DNA from: Brevibacterium sp. S111
GTDB lineage: Bacteria > Actinomycetota > Actinomycetes > Actinomycetales > Brevibacteriaceae
Direction of reading: 5' to 3'
Assembly: GCF_004745075.1 (NCBI RefSeq)
Contig: NZ_RHFH01000004.1
Span: 186,001 to 250,000, forward strand
DNA length: 64,000 nucleotides
Below the pieces are notes generated by a model that did no database searches, had not been told where the DNA came from, and saw nothing but the letters and a program-made list of their open reading frames with translations. Shown here piece by piece: positions 43,010 through 52,537 of this stretch (positions are counted from its first letter, which is position 1; the number at the start of each line of letters is the position of its first letter). The translations under genes and the position numbers were made by a program.

Positions 43010-44530
43010 ATGACAGAGCAGAATTCAGATTCACCAGACACGTCTCAGGCCCTTTCCGACCGCGTCAACAACCGCTCGCATCGCCCCAATTCCCAGGCCT
43101 TCCGCGATTTCGTCGCCTCCGGCTGGGACCGCACCCCGCTCGACGCCGAGGCGTTGGCCGCTGCGGGCTTCACCCCAGCACGCCGGGCACAGGTCTCGGC
43201 CGCTTTCCCCGGTGAGCGCCTCGTCGTCCCTGCCGGCGGACTCAAGGTCCGCTCGAACGACACCGACTACCGCTTCCGTGCGCACTCGGCGTTCATCCAC
43301 CTCACCGGGTTGGAGACCGATTCGGAACCCGATGCCGTCCTCGTCTTCGAGCCCGAGGACGATGGTCATGAGGTGACCCTGTACTTCCGTCCCCGCGCCG
43401 GTGCGGACACGGAAGAGTTCTTCTCCGACTCCCGCTACGGCGAATACTGGGTCGGTCCTCGCGCAGACCTCGAGGCCATGTCGACGATGACCGGCATCGC
43501 CACGGCGAACTCCGCCATCGTCGATGACGTCATCACGAAGGACCTCGGGGCGATCTCCGTACGTCTCGTGCGCCAGGCCGACACCCGCATCGACGCAGTC
43601 ATCGACCTCGCCCGCACCCAGGTCCAGGCCGATCTCGAGACCTCCGAGGCCGGCGATGCGGAACTGGCTCAGCTGCTCTCCGAGCTGCGACTGATCAAGG
43701 ATGACCATGAGGTCGCGGCCCTCCGCGAGGCCGTCGCGATCACGCGAGCCGGCTTCGACAATGTCGTCGGCGCGCTGCCGCAGGCCCTGGGACACCGACG
43801 CGGTGAGCGCGTCATCGAAACCGCTTTCGAGACCGCGGCACGTTCCGACGGCAATGGGGTCGGCTATGACACGATCGCAGCATCGGGCAACAATGCCTGC
43901 ACCCTGCACTGGATCCGCAACGACGGTCAGGTCAGAGACGGCGACCTCGTCCTCGTCGACGCCGGTGCCGAAGCCGATTCGCTCTACACCGCTGACATCA
44001 CCCGCACCCTGCCGGTGTCGGGGACCTTCACCGAGGTGCAGGCGAAGATCTATGATGCCGTGCTCGCGGCCTCGGACGCGGCATTCGCCGTCGCCGCCGA
44101 TCACGTCAACCGTCCCGTGAGATTCCGTGAGGTCCACGAGGCGGCAATGGAAGTCATTGCCGAACGTCTCGAGCGCTTCGGAGTCCTGCCGGTCTCGGCC
44201 GCCGAGTCGCTCTCCCCCGAGGGGCAGCAGCACCGCCGCTGGATGGTCCACGGCACCAGCCACCACCTCGGACTCGACGTCCACGACTGTGCGCAGGCGC
44301 GAGCCGAGATGTACCTCGATGCCACGATCGAACCGGGCATGGTCTTCACGATCGAACCCGGTCTGTACTTCAAGGCCGACGACCTGCTTCTGCCCGAGGA
44401 GTTCCGCGGCATCGGTGTGCGCATCGAGGACGATGTCCTCGTGACTGCCGAGGGTGTGGAGAATCTCTCCGCGGACTTCCCACGCACCCGCGCCGAGGTC
44501 GAAGCTTGGGTCCAGGGTCGGAATCGCTGA
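43010..44530 (+). CDS. pepP: Xaa-Pro aminopeptidase (aminopeptidase P, M24B)
   Basis: A 506-aa dinuclear-metal peptidase. After an N-terminal creatinase-like domain (about residues 45-215), the pita-bread domain shows the five metal ligands: LVDAGAEADSLYTADITRT (two Asp), HGTSHHLGLDVHD (His), TIEPGLYF (Glu) and GVRIEDDVLV (Glu). It removes N-terminal residues before proline. The ATG at 43010 has a -10 seven nt upstream. Its stop overlaps the next gene (TGATG). Confidence 0.93.
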   Translation: MTEQNSDSPDTSQALSDRVNNRSHRPNSQAFRDFVASGWDRTPLDAEALAAAGFTPARRAQVSAAFPGERLVVPAGGLKVRSNDTDYRFRAHSAFIHLTGLETDSEPDAVLVFEPEDDGHEVTLYFRPRAGADTEEFFSDSRYGEYWVGPRADLEAMSTMTGIATANSAIVDDVITKDLGAISVRLVRQADTRIDAVIDLARTQVQADLETSEAGDAELAQLLSELRLIKDDHEVAALREAVAITRAGFDNVVGALPQALGHRRGERVIETAFETAARSDGNGVGYDTIAASGNNACTLHWIRNDGQVRDGDLVLVDAGAEADSLYTADITRTLPVSGTFTEVQAKIYDAVLAASDAAFAVAADHVNRPVRFREVHEAAMEVIAERLERFGVLPVSAAESLSPEGQQHRRWMVHGTSHHLGLDVHDCAQARAEMYLDATIEPGMVFTIEPGLYFKADDLLLPEEFRGIGVRIEDDVLVTAEGVENLSADFPRTRAEVEAWVQGRNR

Positions 44531-45678
44531 TGTCCTCGGCACACGACGCCCATCCGGGGACGGACGCGGACGCCGAGTCGATGCCGGTTGACGGCATCGG
44601 CCCGGTGCGCGGCCGGGGCATCCTCGAGGTCCCGGGACTCGGTCTCGGCCATGCCGGTGAGTTCACCCCGGGGCGCCTGACCGGGCTGAGCGTCGTGGCC
44701 CCTCCGTCCGGGTCCACCATCGGCGTCGATGTCCGCGGCGGCGGTCCCGCCACTCATGAGACCGATGTCATCGCCCCGGGCACGCATTCCTATGGTGCCG
44801 ATGGCATCGTCCTCACGGGTGGTTCGGCTCTCGGCCTCGCCGCCGTCAGCGGCGTCGTCGATGCCCTCGCCGAGGCGGGGCGCGGTTTCCCCGCACCCGG
44901 TCTGCCCGGAACCGTCATCCCACTCGTCCCGGCCGCCGCGATCTTCGACCTCGGTCGCGGGGCGGGGCCGGTGGCACCGCCGCGACCCGACGAGGGCGCG
45001 CAGGCGGCGAGGGACGCTCTGTCGACCGGCGCCGAATCGACCGCAGGGAAACCGAGTGCGGTGCCGCGGAGAGAGGTCAGGGGCAGCCTCGGTGCCGGTG
45101 CCGGTGCCCGTTCGGGGTTCCAGACGCTTCGCAGCGGACTCGGATCCGTCGCTGTCCGCCTGCCCGGCGGTGTCACTGTCGCCGCACTTGTCGCGGCGAA
45201 CTCCCTCGGTTCGATCGGCACCTCGACCGGCGGTCTGTGGTTGGATCCACTGCTGCGGTCCTACGGATTCGATCTGCCGAGAGTCCGGGGGCTGCCGGTC
45301 GCGGCACCACCGGATGCGGCGGCGAAGAACACGACGATCGCGATCGTCGCCACCGACGCCGCTCTCGACCCGGCACAGGTGACTCGGATGGCATCGGGGG
45401 CGCATGCGGGCATCGCCCGAGCCGTCCAGCCTTCGCATACGCTCTATGACGGCGACACCGTCTTCGGCATCGCCACCGGAGAACACGCTCTTCCGACCGA
45501 CTACGAGGCTGCCACCCGCGAACTCGTGACGATCACCGCGGCGGCCGCCGACGCGCTGAGCCTGGCGATCCTCGACGCTCACGTCTCGGCGGCCCCGGCG
45601 GGACCCGGATGTCAGCAGCCGCAGACCCTGAGCGAGATCGCTCCGGACTTCGCCTCGGCCTTCACCGCCGCGTTCTGA
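44530..45678 (+). CDS. P1 family (S58, DmpA-like) peptidase
   Basis: A 382-aa member of the DmpA/BapA group of Ntn-type, self-processing aminopeptidases. Characteristic regions are VPGLGLGHAGE at the N-terminus, VDVRGGGPATHETD, ADGIVLTGGSALGLAA, and VAANSLGSIGT, where the nucleophile would be the residue at the cleavage site. The chosen ATG shares one base with the pepP stop, making a two-gene peptidase operon. Whether it self-cleaves cannot be told from sequence. Confidence 0.85.
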   Translation: MSSAHDAHPGTDADAESMPVDGIGPVRGRGILEVPGLGLGHAGEFTPGRLTGLSVVAPPSGSTIGVDVRGGGPATHETDVIAPGTHSYGADGIVLTGGSALGLAAVSGVVDALAEAGRGFPAPGLPGTVIPLVPAAAIFDLGRGAGPVAPPRPDEGAQAARDALSTGAESTAGKPSAVPRREVRGSLGAGAGARSGFQTLRSGLGSVAVRLPGGVTVAALVAANSLGSIGTSTGGLWLDPLLRSYGFDLPRVRGLPVAAPPDAAAKNTTIAIVATDAALDPAQVTRMASGAHAGIARAVQPSHTLYDGDTVFGIATGEHALPTDYEAATRELVTITAAAADALSLAILDAHVSAAPAGPGCQQPQTLSEIAPDFASAFTAAF

Positions 45679-45715
45679 GCTCGCCGGCCCGGGGCTCGAG
45701 TCCCTCCTGACAGTG

Positions 45716-45743
45716 ACGGGGCCCGCCGAGCAGCGGGCCCCGT
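45716..45743 (+). terminator. Intrinsic terminator after the P1 peptidase
   Basis: An 11-bp perfect stem ACGGGGCCCGC/GCGGGCCCCGT with a 6-nt loop, followed by TTCTGTG. It can serve the plus-strand operon and probably the convergent phosphoesterase gene. Confidence 0.8.
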
Positions 45744-45817
45744 TTCTGTGCTCTCAGCGCTGGTGCCTCTCAGCAGGGCTGCGGATCAGTGTTCCTGACT
45801 GTGGGCACCGGTGACGC

Positions 45818-47743
45818 TCAGTCCTCGCGGGCGGACTGAGCTTCCTCGGAGTCCAGACCCTGCGGATCCTTGCTGCTCTTCTCCATCTGAACGTCGAAGC
45901 CGTCCTGGCGCAGCAGCTTCTGGGATTCGCTGTTCGCCTGGGCCTCGTCTTCGACCACGGTGAAGCGGACCGTCTGCGTGAAGTCACGACCGTAGCGGTC
46001 GGTTCCGGTCACCTCTGCGGTGTGAGTGCCCAGATCGAGGTTCGAGGGGATCTCGGTGCGCCACAGGTGCGAACTCGACTGTCCGACATTGCCCGAGGTA
46101 CGCAGGTTCTGCGAGGCCGTGTACGGATCCGTGAACTCCCACCCCTTGGCCAGAGCCTCGCCCCGGCCGGGCTGTGTGTGCTCGCTCTGCTTCGGAGCCT
46201 GGCCGTCAAAGCTGACTTCGACTCGGGCATCGGAGGTGCCGGCCAGGAAGCTCGAGGTCAGCCATGTCTGCCCCTCCTTCAGATCATCACGGGTGACGAC
46301 CCGTTCGGAGACCGGCTCCGGAGCGGTGCCCGCCTTGTCCGCGTCCTGCCAGTCCTGGGCCTTCTGGGCCCAGTCGCGCCACGCCGGCGAATTCACACCG
46401 AGCAGCAGCTGATGATCATCGGATTCGTTGCGCACGGTGTAGCGCTCGCTGCGCGAGGCACCGTCGAACTCCAGGGTGAGCACTCCCGGCTCCGAAGCGT
46501 CCTGAGTGAACGAGTACGGCAAGCCATCGGCGTTGAGCCCTCCGGAGTACCAGTCGCCGGAGACCGCACCGGCGACGATCTGCGTGTTCGGCAGCTTCTC
46601 GATTCCGGCTGCGGCCCATTCCTCGCGCGACTCACCGGCGATGAGGTTCTCCTGCGTGTGGGTGTGTCCGCCCACGGTCACGGCGTTCGGGTAGTCGGCG
46701 ATGACATCGTAGAAGTCCTTCGCGTTGTCGACGACGACCTCTGTGTGCGTGACGATGGGCGCGTGTGTGGCGATGACGACCTGCGCGTTCTTCGGCACAT
46801 TCTTCAGATCGTTCGCCAGCCAGGTCAGCTGCTCCTCGGTGATCCTCTCCTTGTACTTCTTCCCATTCGCCTTGCCCTCGTAGTCGATGCTGTCGAGCAC
46901 GACGAAGTGGGTCTTGCCCACGTCATAGGAGAAATACGACGGCCCGAACTGGTCGCGGAAGGTGTCGAGGGCGTGAGAGTCGTCGACGGCGTCGTAGTCC
47001 TGATCGTGGTTGCCGGGGGCCACCCGCACAGGACCGTTCGTCTGCGCGTAGATGTCGCGCAGTTCGTCGTTGAGGCTGAGGTCGTCACCGACGTTGTCAC
47101 CGAGCAGCAGCACACCGCAGGCACCGTAGTCCTCACGGTCGGCGAGGTCCCCGACCGCGCCGTCACGGGCATAGCCCATCTCGGTGGTGTCATAGGCCTG
47201 CGTGTCAGCGGCGATCGGGCAGTTCTGGTCCGACTTCGCCGACGCCGTCGATTCGACCATCGGGAAGTTCACTGCCTTCGGAGTCTGCCCGGTCGGTTCG
47301 ATCCCGCCGAACTCGAGGTCACCGGATCCTTCGGGCAGATGGTTGTAGCTGAATTGGGCGACCTTGTCTTCATCGACGGGAACCTGCCATCCCGCCGGCT
47401 GGGTCACGGACACGGTCATGTTCTCCCGCACGGGCAGCTCATAGACCCCCTGGCCGTCGGTCTGGACGACGTCGACGCCGTTGGTGACCGCGACTCCGGC
47501 CACGCCCTCCTCGTCGTCGTCGAGCTTCGAATTCTCGTTGGCATCGTCGAAGACCCGACCCGTGAACTTCTGCGGATCGGCGGCCTGGCCCCGATCGACC
47601 TGCACGTGTCCCTCATAGAGTTCGGCCGGTGCCCCCGCCGCCGTCGCAGCGGTCGGTGACAGCAGCGGAGCGAAGAGTGTCAGCACGGCACAGGCACCCA
47701 GACCTGCGACGGTGGTGCGAGGGCGGATTCGGCGTATCTGCAT
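45818..47743 (-). CDS. Secreted calcineurin-like metallophosphoesterase
   Basis: A 641-aa protein with an N-terminal signal peptide (basic MQIRRIRPRTTVAG, then a hydrophobic run ending SPTAATAAGA). A SdrD-B-like beta domain follows (FTGRVFDDANENSKLDDDEE). The calcineurin-like domain has GDNVGDD, GNHDQDY, ATHAPIVTH and GGHTHTQ in order. The remaining 230 residues form the C-terminal beta domain typical of this secreted family. It is exported and probably dephosphorylates environmental organic phosphates. AGGAG precedes the ATG. Monocistronic; regulation by phosphate cannot be seen. Confidence 0.88.
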   Translation of the reverse strand: MQIRRIRPRTTVAGLGACAVLTLFAPLLSPTAATAAGAPAELYEGHVQVDRGQAADPQKFTGRVFDDANENSKLDDDEEGVAGVAVTNGVDVVQTDGQGVYELPVRENMTVSVTQPAGWQVPVDEDKVAQFSYNHLPEGSGDLEFGGIEPTGQTPKAVNFPMVESTASAKSDQNCPIAADTQAYDTTEMGYARDGAVGDLADREDYGACGVLLLGDNVGDDLSLNDELRDIYAQTNGPVRVAPGNHDQDYDAVDDSHALDTFRDQFGPSYFSYDVGKTHFVVLDSIDYEGKANGKKYKERITEEQLTWLANDLKNVPKNAQVVIATHAPIVTHTEVVVDNAKDFYDVIADYPNAVTVGGHTHTQENLIAGESREEWAAAGIEKLPNTQIVAGAVSGDWYSGGLNADGLPYSFTQDASEPGVLTLEFDGASRSERYTVRNESDDHQLLLGVNSPAWRDWAQKAQDWQDADKAGTAPEPVSERVVTRDDLKEGQTWLTSSFLAGTSDARVEVSFDGQAPKQSEHTQPGRGEALAKGWEFTDPYTASQNLRTSGNVGQSSSHLWRTEIPSNLDLGTHTAEVTGTDRYGRDFTQTVRFTVVEDEAQANSESQKLLRQDGFDVQMEKSSKDPQGLDSEEAQSARED

Positions 47744-47939
47744 GGATGACTCCTGTTGTCGACTGTGGCTGGATCTGCCGTGACACGACGCTAGGCAGGC
47801 CGAACGACAAGGGAGTGAAGTCGTCAGTACAGCTTGATGAATAGGAGAAGTGAGCGCGTGGAACACCTCCCCCAGACCGTCCGCGATTCGAGGTCACAGC
47901 AGCGTTCATGAGGCCGTCATCCCGGGATCGGCGGAATGT

Positions 47940-47955
47940 GAATTGAGTTCAATTC
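47940..47955. promoter_or_regulatory. Perfect palindrome GAATTGA-GT-TCAATTC upstream of the MgtE-like gene
   Basis: A 7-bp perfect inverted repeat with a 2-nt spacer lies 34 bp before the -10 of the downstream gene, a plausible operator position. Confidence 0.45.
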
Positions 47956-47989
47956 GCCGAGGCGGCCCCGCAGGACTCCGCCCACCCCG

Positions 47990-48001
47990 TAGTCTGAGAA
48001 C
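47990..48001 (+). promoter_or_regulatory. -10 element for a leaderless MgtE-like transcript
   Basis: TAGTCT (47990-47995), then 6 nt to the ATG at 48002. Confidence 0.55.
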
Positions 48002-49276
48002 ATGTCTGGTCCACCGAAAAGAGTCTTCGTCGCCCGGCTCGTCTCCGCGCCCGTATTCGACCCTCTCGGCGATCAGGTCGGACGGGTTCGTGACGCCGTC
48101 ATCGTCTATCGCGCGACCATGCGGCAGTCCCCACGTGTCATCGGCCTTGTCGTCGAAGTCCCGGGCAGACGCCGCGTCTTCGTCCCCATGGGTCGGGTCA
48201 CCGCCATCGACTCCGGACAGGTCATCACCACCGGCCTGGTGAACATGCGCCGCTTCGAACAGCGCGGATCGGAGACGCTGGTCATGAACGATCTCCTCGA
48301 CCGCAGGCTGCGTCTGCGGGCAGACGATTCCCCCGTCCTCGTCGAGGACGTCGGCATCGAGCAGCAGGTGAACAAGGACTGGGAGGTCACGCGCCTCTTC
48401 GTGCGTCGAGTCCCCGAACGCACCGCCTTCGCCGCGTTCCGCCGGCGCGGTGAGACGAAGCAGATCGACTGGACCGACGCCGACCATCCGGCCGACTCCG
48501 ACATCGATCAGGAAGCCACCCAGCTCATCGCCGCCTACCAGGACACGAAGCCTGCCGACCTCGCCGATGTGCTCTTCGAGATGAACTCGGCGCGCCGTCT
48601 CCAGGTCGCCCGGGCCCTCGACGACGAGCGCCTCGCCGACGTCATCGAAGAGCTCCCGGCCGACACGCAGATCGAGATCCTCGCCGGCCTCGATACCGAA
48701 CGTGCCGTGACGGTGCTCGAAGAGATGGAACCCGATGACGCCGCTGACCTGCTCGGCGAACTCAGCGACGACCAGGCCGAACGGTTCCTCGCCCTCATGG
48801 AACCCGATGACGCCGAGGATGTGCGGACGCTGCTGGCGTACGACGATGACACCGCCGGTGGCCTGATGACGACCGAACCGGTCATCCTCACCCCCGAGAC
48901 CACCGTCGCCGAGGCGCTGGCCCACGTCCGCCGGGAAGACCTGCCTGCGGCCCTGGCCGCCGCGGTCTTCGTCTGCAGACAGCCCGTGGAGACACCGACG
49001 GGCAAGTACCTCGGGCTCGTCCACATCCAGGAGATGCTGCGTCATCCGCCGCATGAAGCGGTGGGCATCATGCTCGACACCGAGGTCGAACCGCTGCCGC
49101 CGGAAGCCCCTCTGGGCGAGGTGTCGAAGCTTCTGGCCGCGTACAATCTGGTCTCGGTGCCGATCACGGATGAGAACGACCGCCTCGTCGGAGTCGTCAC
49201 CGTCGACGACGTCCTCGACGAGCTTCTGCCCGAGGATTGGCGCACGACCGGCCGTGATGAAATCAGGAGGGGGTAG
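48002..49276 (+). CDS. MgtE N-domain and CBS-domain protein without transporter domain
   Basis: A 424-aa cytosolic protein: a PRC-barrel-like N-terminal region (about residues 1-85), an MgtE intracellular N domain (about 165-280, KPADLADVLFEMN, EEMEPDDAADLLGELSDDQ) and a CBS pair (about 285-405, AGGLMTTEPVILTP, LVGVVTVDDVLDELL). It lacks the membrane domain of MgtE, so it cannot transport Mg2+ by itself; it may sense Mg2+ or adenine nucleotides. First of a run with DUF1003 and mrp, the order known from mycobacteria. Confidence 0.88.
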   Translation: MSGPPKRVFVARLVSAPVFDPLGDQVGRVRDAVIVYRATMRQSPRVIGLVVEVPGRRRVFVPMGRVTAIDSGQVITTGLVNMRRFEQRGSETLVMNDLLDRRLRLRADDSPVLVEDVGIEQQVNKDWEVTRLFVRRVPERTAFAAFRRRGETKQIDWTDADHPADSDIDQEATQLIAAYQDTKPADLADVLFEMNSARRLQVARALDDERLADVIEELPADTQIEILAGLDTERAVTVLEEMEPDDAADLLGELSDDQAERFLALMEPDDAEDVRTLLAYDDDTAGGLMTTEPVILTPETTVAEALAHVRREDLPAALAAAVFVCRQPVETPTGKYLGLVHIQEMLRHPPHEAVGIMLDTEVEPLPPEAPLGEVSKLLAAYNLVSVPITDENDRLVGVVTVDDVLDELLPEDWRTTGRDEIRRG

Positions 49277-49278
49277 AC

Positions 49279-49890
49279 ATGGCTGTTGACGATTTCGAGA
49301 TCCCACGGTCGAGCAAACGCAAACTGCCGAACTTCGCCATGTCGCCTGAGACCTTCGGCCGCGGCGCCGAGGCGTTCGCCCGGTTCATGGGCACCCCCGC
49401 GTTCCTCGTGGGGATGACCGTCTTCTGTGCGGTCTGGCTTGGGTGGAACACTCTGCTTCCCGAGTCCTGGCAGTTCGACCCACGGTCGCTGAACTTCACT
49501 CTGCTCACCCTCATTCTTTCCCTGCAGGCCTCCTATGCCGCTCCGCTGATCCTCCTCGCGGAGAACCGCAGCACCGACCGTGACCGCGTCGAATTCGAAC
49601 ACGATCGGCAGCGTGCCGAACGCAACCTCGCCGACACCGAGTATCTGGCCCGAGAGGTCGCGGCGCTGCGGATCGCCATGCGAGAGGTCGCAACCCGCGA
49701 CTTCATCCGCTCCGAACTCAAGGATCTGCTCAGGGAACTCGAAGAGGAGAGCAGAGAGCCCGGACGGTCCGCCGCGGAACCGAAGGACCCCGGGTACAGG
49801 GGCCAGGGGCCGGATGACGGCGCCGATTCCCAAGGGGTAGGGTTGAAGCCCCAGGAGCACTCATCCGGGGAGGAAAGGACGTGGACATGA
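49279..49890 (+). CDS. DUF1003 family membrane protein
   Basis: A 203-aa protein with two transmembrane helices (FLVGMTVFCAVWLGWNTLL, LTLLTLILSLQASYAAPLIL), the DUF1003 hallmark region QASYAAPLILLAENR, a basic/acidic coiled-coil-like segment (about 100-145) and a disordered tail. Function unknown. It begins 2 nt after the upstream stop with AGGAGGGGG as ribosome binding site, and its 3' end overlaps mrp. Confidence 0.9.
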   Translation: MAVDDFEIPRSSKRKLPNFAMSPETFGRGAEAFARFMGTPAFLVGMTVFCAVWLGWNTLLPESWQFDPRSLNFTLLTLILSLQASYAAPLILLAENRSTDRDRVEFEHDRQRAERNLADTEYLAREVAALRIAMREVATRDFIRSELKDLLRELEEESREPGRSAAEPKDPGYRGQGPDDGADSQGVGLKPQEHSSGEERTWT

Positions 49891-51008
49891 CTGGTCCCGA
49901 TGTGGACACGGTGAGAGAGGCACTGACCGGCGTCATCGATCCCGAGATCCGCCGCAACATCGTTGAGCTCGATATGGTCGACGACATCAGCATCGACGGC
50001 GGCGAAGTCACCGTCACAGTTCTGCTCACCATCGCCGGCTGCCCGCTCAAGGACACGATCTCCAGGGACACGAAGGCTGCGGTGGCCCGCGTCGAGGGAG
50101 TCACCGAGGTGACGGTCGTCCTGGGGACGATGACACCCGAACAGCGGAAGGCGATGAAGGAGAAGCTGCAGGGAACCGGTACTCGCGACATCCCCTTCAA
50201 CCGGCCCGACTCCCTCACCAAGGTGTACGCGATCGCGTCCGGCAAGGGCGGGGTCGGCAAATCCTCGGTGACGGCGAACCTCGCGGTTTCGCTCGCGGCC
50301 AAGGGTCTGCGCGTCGGCCTCGTCGATGCCGATATCTACGGTTTCTCCATCCCGGGCATGCTCGGACTTTCGGGCAAGCCGACCCGGGTCGACGAGATGA
50401 TCCTGCCGCAGATCGGCCACGACGTGAAGGTCATGAGCATCGGCATGTTCGTCCCGCCGAGCCAGGCCGTCGTGTGGCGAGGCCCCATGCTCCACCGTGC
50501 CCTGCAGCAGTTCCTCACCGATGTGTTCTGGGGCGATCTCGACGTCCTTCTGCTCGACCTGCCGCCGGGCACCGGTGACATTGCGATCTCCGTGGCCCAG
50601 CTGCTGCCCGGTTCGGAGCTGCTCGTCGTGACCACCCCGCAGGCGGCCGCGGCTCAGGTTGCCGAACGTGCCGGCTCCATCGCCACCCAGACGAAGCAGA
50701 CGCTGTCCGGGGTGATCGAGAACATGTCCTGGATGGAGATGCCCGACGGCAGCCGTCTGGATGTCTTCGGCACCGGCGGCGGCACCAGTGTGGCCGAGAA
50801 CCTCTCGCAGACGCTCGAGACCACGATTCCTCTGCTGGCGCAGATTCCCCTCGACACACAGGTGCGCGAAGGATCCGACGCCGGCACCCCCGTCGTGCTC
50901 AGCCACCCCGAGTCCCCCGCTGCACAGGCCTTCGACACGTTGGCCGAGTCCCTGCGCAGGCGCTCTCGCGGACTGTCCGGCAGGTCTCTGGGTCTCAGCC
51001 CGGTCTGA
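49887..51008 (+). CDS. mrp: Mrp/NBP35-type P-loop ATPase (Fe-S cluster carrier)
   Basis: A 373-aa protein: an N-terminal MIP18/DUF59 domain (VIDPEIRRNIVELDMVDDI, residues 15-95) and the Mrp ATPase domain with the deviant Walker A SGKGGVGKSSVT (about 112), DADIYGFSIPGML and LLLDLPPGTGD. It loads or transfers Fe-S clusters. The CxxC cluster-binding pair of NBP35 is not evident in the region that usually carries it, which is common in actinobacterial Mrp. The ATG at 49887 is 8 nt after GGAGGAAAGG; a GTG 6 nt upstream is possible. Overlaps DUF1003. Confidence 0.9.
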   Translation: MTGPDVDTVREALTGVIDPEIRRNIVELDMVDDISIDGGEVTVTVLLTIAGCPLKDTISRDTKAAVARVEGVTEVTVVLGTMTPEQRKAMKEKLQGTGTRDIPFNRPDSLTKVYAIASGKGGVGKSSVTANLAVSLAAKGLRVGLVDADIYGFSIPGMLGLSGKPTRVDEMILPQIGHDVKVMSIGMFVPPSQAVVWRGPMLHRALQQFLTDVFWGDLDVLLLDLPPGTGDIAISVAQLLPGSELLVVTTPQAAAAQVAERAGSIATQTKQTLSGVIENMSWMEMPDGSRLDVFGTGGGTSVAENLSQTLETTIPLLAQIPLDTQVREGSDAGTPVVLSHPESPAAQAFDTLAESLRRRSRGLSGRSLGLSPV

Positions 51009-51012
51009 GACA

Positions 51013-52470
51013 GTGCGGTTGCCTGTCCGTGGAGACGGTCTCGTCTACACACTGTTCTCCTGTGCGCTCGCGCTCAGCCTCTTCATCCTCCTGCCCGGTG
51101 CCGTCGTCACCGCGAACCGTCACGCCCCGCCGAGCGCGAAGGACCTGACTGCACAGCAGCATCGGACCACGGCGGCTGAGAACCGCGCCCTGGTGACCGA
51201 ATCGATGCGCAGCTACGCGATCATCGCCGAGAAGCGAAGCCCGCGGCTGAACATCCATGTCTTCGGCGTGCCCGGGGCACCCTCGTTGAACTCAGCCGTC
51301 GAGTCTCGGCTGTCGACGATGATCGAGAAGGCGGGCGGATTCGACGGCAGAGCTGAGTTCTCTCCCCCGCAGACCTCGCCGGTCCACCGGTGGCCGACGG
51401 CGACATTCGCTCCGCTGCGGACTGCCTCAGGCGAACCCGCATCGGAATCTCAGGATGCGGCTCCCGGCCCCGGCAGAGATGCGCCCGATCCGGACTCGCT
51501 CGACATCGACAACTCGGTCCTCGTCGGAGGGGGCCGCTACCTCGTGACCACCGTCGAACAGCATTCACCGCAGCCGCATACCGCGGTGCTGCTCACCGAC
51601 CTCGACGCCGAGACCACGGTCGATGCGCGCAGTCTCTTCACCGCCGCAGTGGACCCTGCGACGGTCTCCGGCGATGAATTCGGAAGGCTGACCATCGAGG
51701 GCACACCGGTGTCGGATGCGGAACTCACACCGCTGGGGACACAGGTCGCCGATGAGCTGCACACCCCGCTGAGACTGGTCCAGCCTGCCGACCAGCGGTC
51801 TCCCGACTTCTCCTGCGCACTGCTGCCCTGCGTAGCACTGACCTATGACGACGGTCCGGGAGAGGCCGCGACCGAACAGGCCATCCTCGATGCCGCCGCT
51901 GAGGCCGACATCCGCGTGACCTACTTCTTCCTCGGCAAGAACATCGATCACTTCCCCGAAGTGGCTCGCAAGGTCATCGCCGACGGTCACGAGGTCGACA
52001 ACCACACCTATCGGCATCCGCGACTCAGCCAGATCCCCTCCGCGAAGATCCGTGCGGAGATCCGCCGGACCCGGAAGTCACTGAATTCGGTCGGTGTCGA
52101 CACTGATCCTATGGTCCGCCCGCCCTATGGTGCGCTCGACAAACGGTCCGCCCATGTCGTGGGCGTACCGTCGATCATCTGGGACGTCGACACCGGCGAC
52201 TGGCAGCACAGGGATCCGAAGAAGATCGTCAAGGCGGTGAAGGCACATGCCCGTCCCGGCTCGGTCGTGCTCATGCACTCCATCCACCCCTCTACCGCGA
52301 AAGCCGCACCGGCCGTATACGCGACCGTCGCGGACAAGGGGTTGTATGCGGTGACCGTACGCGAGCTCTTCGCCGGAATCCCCTGGGAGAAGGCCGGGTC
52401 CTACTTCTGCCGCGGCTACGCCGATCCGCTGTGTTCGAACCCCGAGCACCCATCGGTGCAGAAGAACTGA
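51013..52470 (+). CDS. Polysaccharide deacetylase (NodB domain), membrane-anchored
   Basis: A 485-aa protein with one N-terminal membrane segment (YTLFSCALALSLFILLPGAVV), a non-conserved extracytoplasmic region and a C-terminal NodB deacetylase domain (from about 270). Catalytic motifs: LTYDDGPG (motif 1, catalytic base and metal Asp), NHTYRHPRLSQ (metal His pair), RPPYGA (motif 3), WDVDTGDW and MHSIH (motif 5). It probably deacetylates peptidoglycan or another wall glycan outside the membrane. It starts at a GTG 4 nt after the mrp stop, with no strong ribosome binding site. Confidence 0.88.
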   Translation: MRLPVRGDGLVYTLFSCALALSLFILLPGAVVTANRHAPPSAKDLTAQQHRTTAAENRALVTESMRSYAIIAEKRSPRLNIHVFGVPGAPSLNSAVESRLSTMIEKAGGFDGRAEFSPPQTSPVHRWPTATFAPLRTASGEPASESQDAAPGPGRDAPDPDSLDIDNSVLVGGGRYLVTTVEQHSPQPHTAVLLTDLDAETTVDARSLFTAAVDPATVSGDEFGRLTIEGTPVSDAELTPLGTQVADELHTPLRLVQPADQRSPDFSCALLPCVALTYDDGPGEAATEQAILDAAAEADIRVTYFFLGKNIDHFPEVARKVIADGHEVDNHTYRHPRLSQIPSAKIRAEIRRTRKSLNSVGVDTDPMVRPPYGALDKRSAHVVGVPSIIWDVDTGDWQHRDPKKIVKAVKAHARPGSVVLMHSIHPSTAKAAPAVYATVADKGLYAVTVRELFAGIPWEKAGSYFCRGYADPLCSNPEHPSVQKN

Positions 52471-52537
52471 CAGTCGAGCTCTCCGCTCGAACCCGCCTCC
52501 GCTTTCGTCCCGGCGAACCGAAAGGGGTCCTGGTCCT

